64,000 nucleotides of DNA from a virus. Below, piece by piece: positions 8,581 through 16,697 of this stretch. The stretch is taken from IMG/VR virus record IMGVR_UViG_3300025141_000042, positions 1-64,000 of that record, one strand, 5' to 3'. Positions within the stretch are counted from its first letter, which is position 1. Every line of letters begins with the position of its first letter. The translations under genes were made by a program, and so were the position numbers. The notes below the pieces were generated by a model. It saw nothing but the letters and a program-made list of their open reading frames with translations. It was not told where the DNA came from and did not search any database.

Positions 8581-8609
8581 TCTGTTCTGGCGTTATAGCA
8601 CAGAACAGA
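8581..8609. promoter_or_regulatory. Inverted-repeat operator candidate
   Basis: TCTGTTCTG and CAGAACAGA form a perfect 9-bp inverted repeat with an 11-bp centre covering the -10 and part of the spacer of the promoter at 8592-8620. This is where a repressor would block RNA polymerase. The arms contain CTGT/ACAG as in LexA boxes, but the spacing differs. Confidence 0.5.
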
Positions 8610-8620
8610 GCGCTTGTCAA
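8592..8620 (-). promoter_or_regulatory. Sigma70-like promoter for the ParB-like gene
   Basis: The minus strand carries TTGACA (8615-8620), a 17-bp spacer and TATAAC (8592-8597). The predicted start near 8585 leads into the leader ORF and the ParB-like gene. Confidence 0.7.
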
Positions 8621-8625
8621 ACTTT

Positions 8626-9219
8626 TTATTTTTTTAATCTTATTATCCATGCCGGCACACTCGCACCAGACTTCTTCGCCAAGAAAACACGATGGTTGCC
8701 GTCAGCAACTTCGAGTCTGCCATCGGGTTCTTCCACTGCCGTGACTGGGGGCAGGTTCGCAAAATCAATGCCGTCTGGGTCTTTATCGCTATCGCGAAAA
8801 TACCTGTCTATCTTTCCCGACTTATAATCTTGATATTTCTGTTCCCTGTCTCTCATGTTGTCGCCTGAAACAAAAAGTTCGTCAGCATTGACTACTTCTG
8901 CTGTTTTTGGCGCATCGTACTTCTCTAGGTTCAATATAACATTTCTAATTTCCGAAAAAGGCGGAATTTCAGTCTTGTGATGTTCGACTGCTTCTCGCGC
9001 CCAACCTAAATCAAGCAGTTCTGACGCTAGGATCTGAACATTTTCAGGATTCTTGTACTTTGCATCAAAATCTTCCAACTCTCTAGTTGATATCATCTCG
9101 TTGAGATGCTTTCGCCATTCTTCACTAGATGATTCTTTTGCTTTTTCAATATCGATTGCATCCATTTTAGAATCGCCTTCGATTAAATATTGTCGCCATT
9201 GTTCTATCAGAAGTTTCAT
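8626..9219 (-). CDS. Second tagged ParB/Srx-fold protein
   Basis: This 197-residue protein begins MKLLIEQWRQYLIEGDSK, where YLIE|G fits the (L/I/M)xE site, and ends with ADGNHRVFLAKKSGASVP (DGNHR at 173-177), the ParB/Srx signature at the extreme C-terminus. The middle is helical and includes SEWRKHLNEM. It overlaps the preceding 645-residue gene by 4 nt. It is a paralogue in design, not in close sequence, of the 8019-8501 protein. Confidence 0.72.
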   Translation of the reverse strand: MKLLIEQWRQYLIEGDSKMDAIDIEKAKESSSEEWRKHLNEMISTRELEDFDAKYKNPENVQILASELLDLGWAREAVEHHKTEIPPFSEIRNVILNLEKYDAPKTAEVVNADELFVSGDNMRDREQKYQDYKSGKIDRYFRDSDKDPDGIDFANLPPVTAVEEPDGRLEVADGNHRVFLAKKSGASVPAWIIRLKK

Positions 9220-11153
9220 TTCTTTTTGCTCTCGATAATGATGTTTATTTTTCTCTTTTTGGATTCTGTTACTTTCTTTTCTGGTTCTTTCTCTTGAACC
9301 TTATTGATTGCGCCGATAATCTCTCTTATGTTCTTTTTGAACCTTTCTGGGTATTCGTTCATTAGTTTCATGACACGATAGTTCATTTCCGCTTCTCGGT
9401 CGTTCTGGTCATAGTTGGTGTTTTTGACAGTAAGTTTAACCCCCGGTCCTCCTCCAGAAGGACCGGATTTAGCAGAAGCACCCAGACTCGGTATTTGCCC
9501 AGGATCATACACATTCCCTATGTGGAGATCTCGTGCCGGATCAATGACCAGTTGAGCGAACTCAGATTCACCCCCTTTCTCTATCCCAGGAAGTTCTAAT
9601 TGCTTCTTGAGACTTTTTTGTATGTCTATCGCTGTACGATTTATGACATCAACAACTGGAGAATAATACGGGCGAGACAATCTTTGGGATGTTAAGATTA
9701 TCTTTGTTCCTGGCACAATAAAATCATATTCCAACTCTTCACCAACATAGGTTACAGCAACATTGTCCCATTTCCAAAGGCCTTTTTCCTCTTCTAATTG
9801 ATCGCTTACTTTGTCGATGAATGAGGGGGGAAGTATATCTCGATCTATGAACTCCCTTCTAATAAGTTCGGTGAGTTCAGCATTCTTATCATCAATCTCT
9901 ACTTCAACATCGTTAGCAAATGATTCATATTCCTCTGGTGAGCTTATTCCCATATCGGGTCTTATTCCGACTTTTAGATACATACTTTGAGTACCGTGAC
10001 CATCACTCCTCCAATCCCAATGAACCATGTTTTCAGCATCGTAGGTATCAAAACTTAAGTATATGTCGTCTTTGATAGCATTATATACCATATCGCCAAT
10101 CTCGTCAATTCTTTTGAATATAACATCGTCGTCGAAGTTCCCGTGAACCATAAAGCGAGTAGTAGCATCAGCATATATCGACTGGATTTCATCATCGATT
10201 TGTGCTCCTATCTCCGTCATATCCATTCGACGATTTGCCTCTGCTGTTATTTCTGTTACTTGCTCTTCCCACCCATTATCTGGGAGATTATTGCTTAGGT
10301 GATCCTCTATCTGCCTCATGATTCTATTCATTTTTTCTGTTGAGGTGGTTTCTTCCATTTGAGCATCCGCTCCATCATACCCAACTTCGTTATCTTCGGC
10401 ATCATAGAATTCATCAAAGGATCCTCCGGCATTTCCAACCCAGGCAACTTTTGATAAAGGATCATTATCATCAGCTGATGGATCGTAGGGTTTCCTAGTT
10501 TTATCTATTACAAAATAGAAAGCTTTTCCTTCCTTCGTGTAAGAATCAAAATAGTTTTGTGTGTCTTTGGCGGAAATACACCACTGGGTTCCTACACCAT
10601 AATAACAAGAGGCATGTGTCGATAGGGGGCGAATGACCATAAACTCTTCGTCGTCATAAATCACGTCAGACTCTGATTTTGCTTGTTTTGATGCTTTTCC
10701 TTTATCCTCTTTCTCTCTTTTTGCTCTCAGCATCGCCACCGTCGCCGTCTCAATATCGGATTCTAGTGTTTCAATATCTGTCCAAGAATTTAGATCTTTT
10801 GATAGTGGTTCACCATTGGCATCCCTCCAGGCTGCTGCCTTTTTAGAGAGGTTGTGGAAATCAAGTATCATATCGCCCATTCTAAGCACTTTACGAGCCA
10901 TAACTCTGGCAACAGAATCACGACTTAAACTTTGATCATCAAAACCGCCCTCCATATATGCTATCTCCATCTGTTTCATTGCCCAGTTGATATATTTGTG
11001 ATTGCCGGATGGATCTCTGTCTTCTAGAGCATCAACTATCTTAGATAGGATGGGATCGTCCTTGTATTTTGCCTTCATTGCTTTTAGATCCGCCATCGCC
11101 TCTTCTAGGCAATCAGATACGGTATGATTTGGTTTGATCGTAATCTTAATCAC
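9216..11153 (-). CDS. Large hypothetical protein with GTQWCIS motif, probable internal protein
   Basis: The 645-residue product starts MIKITIKPNHTVSDCLEEAM; CLEE|A fits a prohead-protease site and the first eight residues match two other N-termini here. Around residues 170-215, RPLSTHASCYYGVGTQWCIS followed by KAFYFVIDK forms a compact motif with Cys and Trp that looks conserved and enzyme-like. The rest is acidic and the C-terminus is Lys-rich (ESKKRKINIIIESKKK). It overlaps genes at both ends, placing it in the run of tagged genes. I could not assign a function. Confidence 0.65.
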   Translation of the reverse strand: MIKITIKPNHTVSDCLEEAMADLKAMKAKYKDDPILSKIVDALEDRDPSGNHKYINWAMKQMEIAYMEGGFDDQSLSRDSVARVMARKVLRMGDMILDFHNLSKKAAAWRDANGEPLSKDLNSWTDIETLESDIETATVAMLRAKREKEDKGKASKQAKSESDVIYDDEEFMVIRPLSTHASCYYGVGTQWCISAKDTQNYFDSYTKEGKAFYFVIDKTRKPYDPSADDNDPLSKVAWVGNAGGSFDEFYDAEDNEVGYDGADAQMEETTSTEKMNRIMRQIEDHLSNNLPDNGWEEQVTEITAEANRRMDMTEIGAQIDDEIQSIYADATTRFMVHGNFDDDVIFKRIDEIGDMVYNAIKDDIYLSFDTYDAENMVHWDWRSDGHGTQSMYLKVGIRPDMGISSPEEYESFANDVEVEIDDKNAELTELIRREFIDRDILPPSFIDKVSDQLEEEKGLWKWDNVAVTYVGEELEYDFIVPGTKIILTSQRLSRPYYSPVVDVINRTAIDIQKSLKKQLELPGIEKGGESEFAQLVIDPARDLHIGNVYDPGQIPSLGASAKSGPSGGGPGVKLTVKNTNYDQNDREAEMNYRVMKLMNEYPERFKKNIREIIGAINKVQEKEPEKKVTESKKRKINIIIESKKK

Positions 11154-12330
11154 TCTTAATTCTCCCTTCCAGATGTTTAACTAATTCAGAAACACTCTTA
11201 AGTTTGTTTTGCTTCATATACGAGGTGAACCTCTGCAAATAAGGTCGCAAGTGTGGTCTCGACCTTGCTCCTAGGAATTCCGTTGCGAAGACACTGGGTG
11301 CCTCATAATTATACCGCGTGAGGCGCTCTATGATGTCATCAATGTCTTGTTCTGTGACTATTATCTGTCCCTCCAGAAACTTTCGCTTTATTTCCTTCTT
11401 CATGGGATCTTCGTAAGTTGGTGGTTCTGTCTCATGAAATCCCGGCGTCTTTGACCACTCGTATAAATCAGTCTTAACAGCAATCATATCATCTCTGCGC
11501 GGATAACCTTCCGAGGAGAGTTCGCCCTGCTCCAACATGCCAAGAACCTCCGCAAGACCTGGGAGGAGCGAGTAAGTTGTCGCATTTCGCAGTTTAACGT
11601 GGAAAGCATCGCGCTCTTCTCCCCTAAAGGTAGTCTTTGCAGGATCCACGCCGGCTTCTTTTCTTATCTTCTCAAGTTCGTCATAGGTTACTGCCGATAA
11701 TTGCTTGTTCATGTAAAACTCGTTTTCTTTCTCTTCTGTGGGTATTATTTTAAGCGGGATACCGTGAGACTGTGCGAACTCGCTTACCTCTTTTAGATCT
11801 CGGAGATCTGGATACCTAATGCTCTGGTTGGGGATGTATTCGTATTTCGTCATTTTCCCGGCACCGATGGCATCAATCATGCTATCCACATCAGTCGCCC
11901 TTCCTTTGAAGATGGGGAGATAGACAACAATCTCTTTAATATAGTCAGAGGCGCTCTCTATCCACGCTTCGTCTGTCACTATCCGGTCTTCCATCTCCGA
12001 TTTGCCACCGCTAGTCCTATCCCTCCAGTAATCAAGTGGGGTGCCGGCATACTTCTGACCCAGTTTCCTGCCGTCCAAAGTAAATCGCACCTTCCCATCC
12101 TTGGTTAGGGGATACCCTTCCTTGAAGGCGAGCGGGGATCTGGCTGTGGAGAGGAAGTAGAACTTCCCCTTGTTTCCAATTTCGTCTGAATCACTACCAA
12201 ACGTGCCAGAGGTCATAATACGATTGGTCTTGGCGATATCTGCCATCCTGCCCAGACTGGTACCGTGATAAACAATGTTGCTTATGCCTTCGGTCATATA
12301 TCTTCGCCAGCTTTCTAAAATAAGTTTCAT
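11146..12330 (-). CDS. PARP/ART-superfamily-like protein with packaging-like tag
   Basis: In this 394-residue protein the N-terminus MKLILESWRRYMTEGISN is a clear tag with YMTE|G. VYHGTSLGRM (residues 19-28), then FYFLSTARS (about 56-64) and SEMEDRI (about 112-118) give an H-Y-E arrangement like PARP, Tpt1 and related ADP-ribosyl transferases. The C-terminal 250 residues are helical and unrecognised. If active, it would be a second ADP-ribosylating or NAD-using effector beside the 5805-6917 gene. The call rests on short motifs. Confidence 0.55.
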   Translation of the reverse strand: MKLILESWRRYMTEGISNIVYHGTSLGRMADIAKTNRIMTSGTFGSDSDEIGNKGKFYFLSTARSPLAFKEGYPLTKDGKVRFTLDGRKLGQKYAGTPLDYWRDRTSGGKSEMEDRIVTDEAWIESASDYIKEIVVYLPIFKGRATDVDSMIDAIGAGKMTKYEYIPNQSIRYPDLRDLKEVSEFAQSHGIPLKIIPTEEKENEFYMNKQLSAVTYDELEKIRKEAGVDPAKTTFRGEERDAFHVKLRNATTYSLLPGLAEVLGMLEQGELSSEGYPRRDDMIAVKTDLYEWSKTPGFHETEPPTYEDPMKKEIKRKFLEGQIIVTEQDIDDIIERLTRYNYEAPSVFATEFLGARSRPHLRPYLQRFTSYMKQNKLKSVSELVKHLEGRIKSD

Positions 12331-12366
12331 ATTTCCATACCATGGTCATTATAACATTTTTTAATG

Positions 12367-13146
12367 CTATCTTTCACTCTCTTCAAGACTCAGTAGGTCA
12401 TCATATGCCTTCAACTTAAGATCATTCAATTTTTCCAAGTAGCCATTTCTCCGAAGAACTTTAAAAGCAAGATTCTCGACCGAAAACTCACCTCCCTTTT
12501 CGAGTCCGCACTTTCGCATTTTTCCAAGTTTTTTCTTCAGAGAAATGACCGAATCGTATGTATTTCCTGGATTTCTTTCAGAATTTTGCTCGATTTCATC
12601 AATCTCTTCCATTAATTTAGCTGCTTTTGTCTTAATATCGTCTTTTTCGAGGGTAACTTGCAGTTTGTTCGGTTTTTTAACCCATTTGTCGTCTAAAATG
12701 GAGTAGATCCCGGAGGAGACATGTGGTTCGTTGGAATCTTGGGCATAAATCTCGACTTCGTGGTCGCCAATGTTGATATCGTGTGTTTTGTTCCACTCAA
12801 ACTTTGCTTTATCAAACATTTTCTTCACTAAGTCAGTATTTTCATCAATTTTCGAAAAATCCAACAAGATATGAAGATCGACATCGGAGAATTTGCTCCA
12901 ATTATAGTTAGCACCGCTACCGGTGATTATAATATCATCAATTAGGGAGTTCTTGACGTCTAAACTATCAAGAAAGTCTTCTGCAATCTTTTTTAGGTTC
13001 TTTTTTACGTCTTTTTTGATAAAATCGTCATCTTGCCAGACATCGGGACTCAACTCTTCCTTGACTTCGAAACTAGAGAGGTCAATTCTGTCGGGATCCA
13101 CCCTTTCAGAAATAAAAATTTTCCATTTTTTACTTGAGTAAAACAT
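12367..13146 (-). CDS. MNT-type nucleotidyltransferase, tagged
   Basis: The start is set at MFYSSKKWKIFISE (13146); its FISE|R aligns with the tag family and the octamer CTATTTAT ends 6 nt upstream. ATG 13197 would lie upstream of that promoter candidate. From this start, GSGANYNW at 76-83 and SDVDLH (Asp88, Asp90) form the GS-x(n)-DxD active site of pol-beta-like minimal nucleotidyltransferases, with HEVEIY (Glu130/Glu132) as a possible third acid. Such enzymes transfer NMPs to protein or RNA, and several are toxins. Here it may be an injected effector. Confidence 0.7.
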   Translation of the reverse strand: MFYSSKKWKIFISERVDPDRIDLSSFEVKEELSPDVWQDDDFIKKDVKKNLKKIAEDFLDSLDVKNSLIDDIIITGSGANYNWSKFSDVDLHILLDFSKIDENTDLVKKMFDKAKFEWNKTHDINIGDHEVEIYAQDSNEPHVSSGIYSILDDKWVKKPNKLQVTLEKDDIKTKAAKLMEEIDEIEQNSERNPGNTYDSVISLKKKLGKMRKCGLEKGGEFSVENLAFKVLRRNGYLEKLNDLKLKAYDDLLSLEESER

Positions 13147-13152
13147 ACGCCA

Positions 13153-13160
13153 ATAAATAG
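13153..13160 (-). promoter_or_regulatory. Late-promoter-like octamer CTATTTAT
   Basis: The octamer sits 6 nt before the ATG at 13146, the same geometry as at 4899-4906. It supports the internal start of the nucleotidyltransferase gene. Confidence 0.45.
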
Positions 13161-13200
13161 TTACCAAAAAGTGCTTTTTAGCACCTGTATGCATCAAATA

Positions 13201-13395
13201 TTATGCTTTTGGCGCGCAATCGTGAATCTTTTTTCTTATTTTTGTTAATTCTGAGGTTAACAAAATAAGTTTTCTTAATCTTGCTGCTGTCGGCACGTTA
13301 TTCTGCATGTCTTCCTTGGCTGCATCGTACTCTTTCTTTATCCTTCGATATTCTAAACTATCGTAGGTTAGAAGATCGACATTTATCTCTTTCAT
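13201..13395 (-). CDS. Small helical hypothetical protein
   Basis: The product of 64 residues starts MKEINVDLLTYDSLEYRR. It is predicted helical with alternating basic and acidic residues (RRIKKEYDAAKEDMQ) and ends HDCAPKA. The ATG overlaps the stop of the next upstream gene by 4 nt, so it is translationally coupled to the transpeptidase-like gene. No family recognised. Confidence 0.65.
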   Translation of the reverse strand: MKEINVDLLTYDSLEYRRIKKEYDAAKEDMQNNVPTAARLRKLILLTSELTKIRKKIHDCAPKA

Positions 13396-14075
13396 TTGCA
13401 TCCCCCACAATCGCAATCACAATCCTCGTAACCCGTAAGGTCCATAATTCCACAAGTAAAATCACCTTCTTCTAGGAGAGTATAGGTAAACTTATTACCA
13501 TAGAATTCTGCACTTGCTTCGCAAAGTTCCATCATTTTATAGAAGTCATCGGCATTCTGGAGGACTTGGCAACCTGCACTATAAGAATTGACGAGTTCGG
13601 TCGAACCTTTGGATGATGCCCTGTGAATATTTATACCAAAGAATCCCATTTCTGATTTGGAAGTATCAAAGTCTAGCGTGGAGTCTCTATTGTTATCTCT
13701 CCACACCGAAACAGGAGCTCCAGATTGGCGAAGTGCGGTATACATGCCATTATGTAAATCAATTTTGTGAGAACCTCTGTATTGACCAGGCACCAGGATA
13801 GCAGTACCTTTCTTATTGACAGGTTTCACTAGAGTCGTCCTGCCTGGGTCTGTCGTTGCTGGCGCACAGAACACCTCCCACTCTTTCTCTGCGTTCCTAT
13901 ATATAACACAAATATTATCATCGAACTGATTTGAGTCGGTCGTATTCTTTCTAATACCTATAATGTTGAGGTTTAGTGTCAAGTTTGAATCGAAAAATGT
14001 ATATTTTTTTCTTTTCATGGCATCTTTGACTTGATTGACAAACATTTCTGCCACCACATTCTTTATAATAGTCAT
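13392..14075 (-). CDS. L,D-transpeptidase-like peptidoglycan protein
   Basis: In this 227-residue protein residues 148-169 contain INIHRA (His151) and, after a short insert, SYSAGCQV (Ser166-x-Gly168-Cys169). This is the His and S-x-G-C arrangement of YkuD-type L,D-transpeptidases and related phage cell-wall proteins. The substrate-like region GQYRGSHKIDLHNG precedes it. The C-terminus is unusual: CDCDCGGCK, possibly metal-binding. A role in cell-wall cleavage or modification during infection is likely, but lytic activity is unproven. Confidence 0.6.
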   Translation of the reverse strand: MTIIKNVVAEMFVNQVKDAMKRKKYTFFDSNLTLNLNIIGIRKNTTDSNQFDDNICVIYRNAEKEWEVFCAPATTDPGRTTLVKPVNKKGTAILVPGQYRGSHKIDLHNGMYTALRQSGAPVSVWRDNNRDSTLDFDTSKSEMGFFGINIHRASSKGSTELVNSYSAGCQVLQNADDFYKMMELCEASAEFYGNKFTYTLLEEGDFTCGIMDLTGYEDCDCDCGGCK

Positions 14076-14305
14076 TTTAACTTCTCCTCCGAGAATGGAA
14101 CTAGGTTACCGAGAGGTGTCCTTATGGAAACTTGTAGTGTCGGTATATACACCTTGGCAACTTTCAGGGTCTTGCGAACTTCTAATATGACACAAGGAAT
14201 TAATGGCCAAGATTCCGTAATAGCTTCCAGTTTCCAAAATCTCTCTGCGGATGTGGCGAATCCCCATTCGTGCTTGGCAATTTCAAGCACATCGCAGTAC
14301 GCCAA
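14072..14305 (-). CDS. Small SH3/KOW-like protein, start uncertain
   Basis: The frame contains SGDLAYC upstream of CVILEVRKTLKVAKVYI, the GDL...V-strand layout of the small SH3/KOW-like family in this window. The start is unclear: 14305 is a TTG with GGAG only 2 nt upstream, and SGDL begins before it. Either a non-standard start is used or the 5' end is damaged. It overlaps the transpeptidase-like gene by 4 nt. Confidence 0.45.
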   Translation of the reverse strand: MAYCDVLEIAKHEWGFATSAERFWKLEAITESWPLIPCVILEVRKTLKVAKVYIPTLQVSIRTPLGNLVPFSEEKLK

Positions 14306-14327
14306 ATCTCCAGAGCAATAAATCCCC

Positions 14328-14948
14328 CTATCCCTCCTCGCGTAATTGTGCCTGGAATTCGCCTATGTCAACCTCTTTTGTATCTTCGTCGTCCCAGACA
14401 TTCCAGAGGTTATCATCATCTGCGCCAATTGGATAACTCTCGTTATCATAATAAGAATTTTCATCATACTCATACGAATAATCGTAATCATCTGGATCAT
14501 ATATCACGCCGACGCTATCAGGGTCGCCAGCTGTATATAAACTGACTTTTCTCTTTCCTTGCGGTTTGGGAAGTGGCGCAGTGTCTTCTTTTGGTTGAGA
14601 ACGACCGAAGACATGTCGCAATTGATCGTCTAGGGACTTCTTCTTTTTTGCCTCCCAGGTTTGCAGGTCGTCACATATTTTTTTCATGTGCTCATCACGA
14701 TTAAATATTTCTGAACCGGTCCTCATAAGATGTTTTTCCAGGAACCAATTTTCAGCAAGAGGAGTCCCATCCTCCATATAAGTCCGGACCAAATAATAAG
14801 ATAAACTTGGTTCATTTGGATCTGGTTGTATATCGATAATTTCTGCTTTGTGATTAAGCATATCGTCATGATCTTCATTCCAATAATGCCAACTCTTGTC
14901 CGGTCTTGGCGTGATACATACCCAATCTTTTAATTTAAAAACTGCCAT
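14328..14948 (-). CDS. SH3/KOW-like domain protein with long acidic tail
   Basis: The start at MAVFKLKDWVCITPR (14948) follows GAGGAAGAGGG. The 206-residue product has an N-terminal beta-rich domain (WVCITPRPD...AEIIDI...YYLVRTYMEDG) like the small SH3/KOW-like proteins. A linker follows, then an acidic, Tyr/Asp-rich C-terminus (DPDDYDYSYEYDENSYYDN). It is the longest family member seen here. Function unknown. Confidence 0.6.
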   Translation of the reverse strand: MAVFKLKDWVCITPRPDKSWHYWNEDHDDMLNHKAEIIDIQPDPNEPSLSYYLVRTYMEDGTPLAENWFLEKHLMRTGSEIFNRDEHMKKICDDLQTWEAKKKKSLDDQLRHVFGRSQPKEDTAPLPKPQGKRKVSLYTAGDPDSVGVIYDPDDYDYSYEYDENSYYDNESYPIGADDDNLWNVWDDEDTKEVDIGEFQAQLREEG

Positions 14949-14973
14949 CCCTCTTCCTCTAGGTTCACGAATG

Positions 14974-15228
14974 TTAAAATAGTAAGTAGAATTGCCCCTG
15001 CAAATACCACCTTTTTCCATCCTCTGTTATATTATAATACGGCACAAAGTCTTCGCTCTCCCTTTTTAACCATCTTACCATCATTAGATCCACTTTTTCA
15101 TACAAGGCACCCCCATGTTTCGAGGGGATAATTAGGTCGGTTTGTAATTCCAATACGATGCCTAAATTATCTAGATTTGTGCTGCTGCCTTTAAAAAATT
15201 TAAACTGCACCAAATCTCCTTCCTTCAT
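14974..15228 (-). CDS. Small SH3/KOW-like protein
   Basis: The 84-residue product starts MKEGDLVQFKFFKG and continues with NLGIVLELQ and VDLMMVRWLK, the GDLV...GIV...V-W arrangement shared by a dozen small proteins in this window. The fold is likely a five-strand barrel, as in SH3 or KOW domains. Targets are unknown. Confidence 0.65.
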   Translation of the reverse strand: MKEGDLVQFKFFKGSSTNLDNLGIVLELQTDLIIPSKHGGALYEKVDLMMVRWLKRESEDFVPYYNITEDGKRWYLQGQFYLLF

Positions 15229-15236
15229 AGGGATAA

Positions 15237-15413
15237 TTAGAGGGAACCAGCATCAGCACCCTCCTCTATCTCAGAAAAAAGTCTTTCATAATCTGGAGGA
15301 GAGGCGCCGCAGTGTCCTGGGTGTTGCACAAGGCCTCCGAAGATGGCACCAACTAAAATGCATGCGACTAAAAAAGAAGCGGAGATAGAAATTACTATAG
15401 GATCTTTTTTCAC
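15237..15413 (-). CDS. Small single-pass membrane protein
   Basis: From a GTG at 15413 the product is about 58 residues: VKKDP, then one hydrophobic helix (VISISASFLVACILVGAIFGG), then a polar tail. The promoter at 15421-15449 would start transcription within 1-2 nt of this GTG, so the message would be leaderless. The in-frame ATG at 15449 is inside the promoter. A holin or spanin role cannot be distinguished from other small membrane proteins. Confidence 0.5.
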   Translation of the reverse strand: MKKDPIVISISASFLVACILVGAIFGGLVQHPGHCGASPPDYERLFSEIEEGADAGSL

Positions 15414-15420
15414 AATGGTA

Positions 15421-15449
15421 AGTATAGCACAACAAAGGGGATCCGTCAA
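15421..15449 (-). promoter_or_regulatory. Sigma70-like promoter
   Basis: The minus strand carries TTGACG (15444-15449), a 17-bp spacer and TATACT (15421-15426). It lies inside a 10-bp inverted repeat and in front of the small membrane protein gene. Confidence 0.6.
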
Positions 15450-15463
15450 GACCCCCCTTTGTT
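15431..15463. promoter_or_regulatory. 10-bp inverted repeat over the -35 box
   Basis: AACAAAGGGG (15431-15440) and CCCCTTTGTT (15454-15463) are perfect arms around a 13-bp centre containing the -35 of the promoter at 15421-15449. An operator is likely. A weak terminator is an alternative, though no long T-run follows on the minus strand. Confidence 0.5.
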
Positions 15464-15493
15464 TTACTTAAAATATAAATTCTTATGTATTGC

Positions 15494-16042
15494 TTATGTT
15501 GTCTGCGTCCGCGCCTTTTCAACCGGCGCATCCTCCGCCGGCCCTAGGGAACTCTGTTGGCGCGTTTTTTTACCAACAAGTTTATCAATTTCAGTACCCA
15601 GTCTGGTCAGCAATGTCGAGAAGCTTCCAGTAAGAATATTTCCCGCGGCCGCCGCCTGCGCAAGTTTTGTTTTTAACTGAAGTATTACTATTCGCTCCAT
15701 CGCGGTAATCCCACTTTCTCCCGTTTCCTCTGCGTTTTTGCGTTGTGCTGTTACAGCAGCTCCCTGTGTTATTCCCTTGACCGCTTTATTCATCTTCCGT
15801 TGACTGGATCCTGGGAGATTGAATTCCGTAACCTTCCCTACTTCTTCGCCGATTATTTCTTCAAGTTTCGCACTGGTGAATTGGCCAGGGTTAACCCGCA
15901 CGATCACGGCATCGTTCTCGCTAGCATTAACTGCCTGTTCGGGACTGCCCTCTTCGCACTCGCCCTCATCGAGTTCTTCCTCAACCTTCTTGTCCAATTC
16001 TTCTTTGATTAAATTCCGAAGTAATTCTTCTGTCATCTTCAT
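15494..16042 (-). CDS. Internal or structural protein with LRxxIKEEL N-terminus
   Basis: The start MKMTEELLRNLIKEEL (16042) is preceded by GGAGGAG at 8 nt. The 182-residue product has an acidic N-terminal 45 residues rich in Glu with several IKE/LDE sites, then helical segments (AVKGITQGAAVTAQRKN, LQLKTKLAQAAAAG). N-termini of this type are common in phage virion proteins, which is general knowledge. A late-type octamer sits 23 nt upstream. Confidence 0.6.
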   Translation of the reverse strand: MKMTEELLRNLIKEELDKKVEEELDEGECEEGSPEQAVNASENDAVIVRVNPGQFTSAKLEEIIGEEVGKVTEFNLPGSSQRKMNKAVKGITQGAAVTAQRKNAEETGESGITAMERIVILQLKTKLAQAAAAGNILTGSFSTLLTRLGTEIDKLVGKKTRQQSSLGPAEDAPVEKARTQTT

Positions 16043-16065
16043 TGCAAAATCTCCTCCTGTTAACA

Positions 16066-16073
16066 ATAAATAG
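16066..16073 (-). promoter_or_regulatory. Late-promoter-like octamer CTATTTAT
   Basis: The octamer lies 23 nt before the ATG at 16042, leaving room for the GGAGGAG ribosome site. Confidence 0.45.
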
Positions 16074-16103
16074 TGTTTACGCTGCTTAATTTAGTTTTAT
16101 GGG

Positions 16104-16691
16104 TTAAAAATAATAAATAAGCGACAGATTGGGAATTGGAAAAAGTCCAACAAGTTGTAGGCCGCTAGCATCACCAACACTAATAGATGTCGAAAGAGGG
16201 AGATCGAATGCTAGTCCTATGGTATCCCACAAAATAAATTCAATTCCCAAACCGACACCAAAGTTAGTAAGCATACCATGAACAAATGTGTCAGGTATTG
16301 TTTCGCAGTTCTCTTCAACTTCCAGAACCTCATCCCATTCGCAATATTGCTCTGATGCCTGGTGCGTTCGACTGAAGAACACACCGGTCCCTGCTAACCC
16401 ATACACTCTGGCATGTTTCATACTAGCAAATGTAAGCATGACCTGGAAACCTGCTGAGGCGGCAAGGAAGTCTGTTGGTGTGCCAAAACCGCCTAGAGTG
16501 AGTTGATAACCCAGTCCATAGTATGGAGTGTGGTGCTTAAAACTTAAACCAATCCCTGTAGTGGCGCCAAGAGTCCCTCCAGATCCGAAATAGTTTTTCT
16601 GCAAACTGCTAGCATCGCGGTCGATCTCTAACGTCGTTGCCATGGCAGGAGTTGCCGTTGCAAATAGAATTGCTAATAAGATGTTTTTCAT
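16104..16691 (-). CDS. Exported outer-membrane beta-barrel-like protein
   Basis: The start at 16691 gives MKNILLAILFATATPAMA, a clear Sec signal peptide with AMA cleavage. The mature protein (about 177 residues) has alternating aromatic/hydrophobic strands (GIGLSFKHHTPYYGLGYQL, FGVGLGIEFILWDTIGLAF) and ends in LSLIYYF, a terminal Phe typical of outer-membrane barrels. This fits a host-surface modifying protein such as a superinfection-exclusion factor, which is inference. Its ribosome site lies in a hairpin. Confidence 0.6.
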   Translation of the reverse strand: MKNILLAILFATATPAMATTLEIDRDASSLQKNYFGSGGTLGATTGIGLSFKHHTPYYGLGYQLTLGGFGTPTDFLAASAGFQVMLTFASMKHARVYGLAGTGVFFSRTHQASEQYCEWDEVLEVEENCETIPDTFVHGMLTNFGVGLGIEFILWDTIGLAFDLPLSTSISVGDASGLQLVGLFPIPNLSLIYYF

Positions 16692-16697
16692 AAAAAA

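Noticed and set aside
8581-8609. LexA box
   Set aside because: CTGT/ACAG arms are present but the spacing (11-bp centre) differs from known LexA sites; kept only as a generic operator.
12367-13197. Upstream ATG start for the nucleotidyltransferase (13197)
   Set aside because: The N-terminal 17 codons include the late-type octamer and have no tag; the ATG at 13146 gives the KWKIFISE tag.
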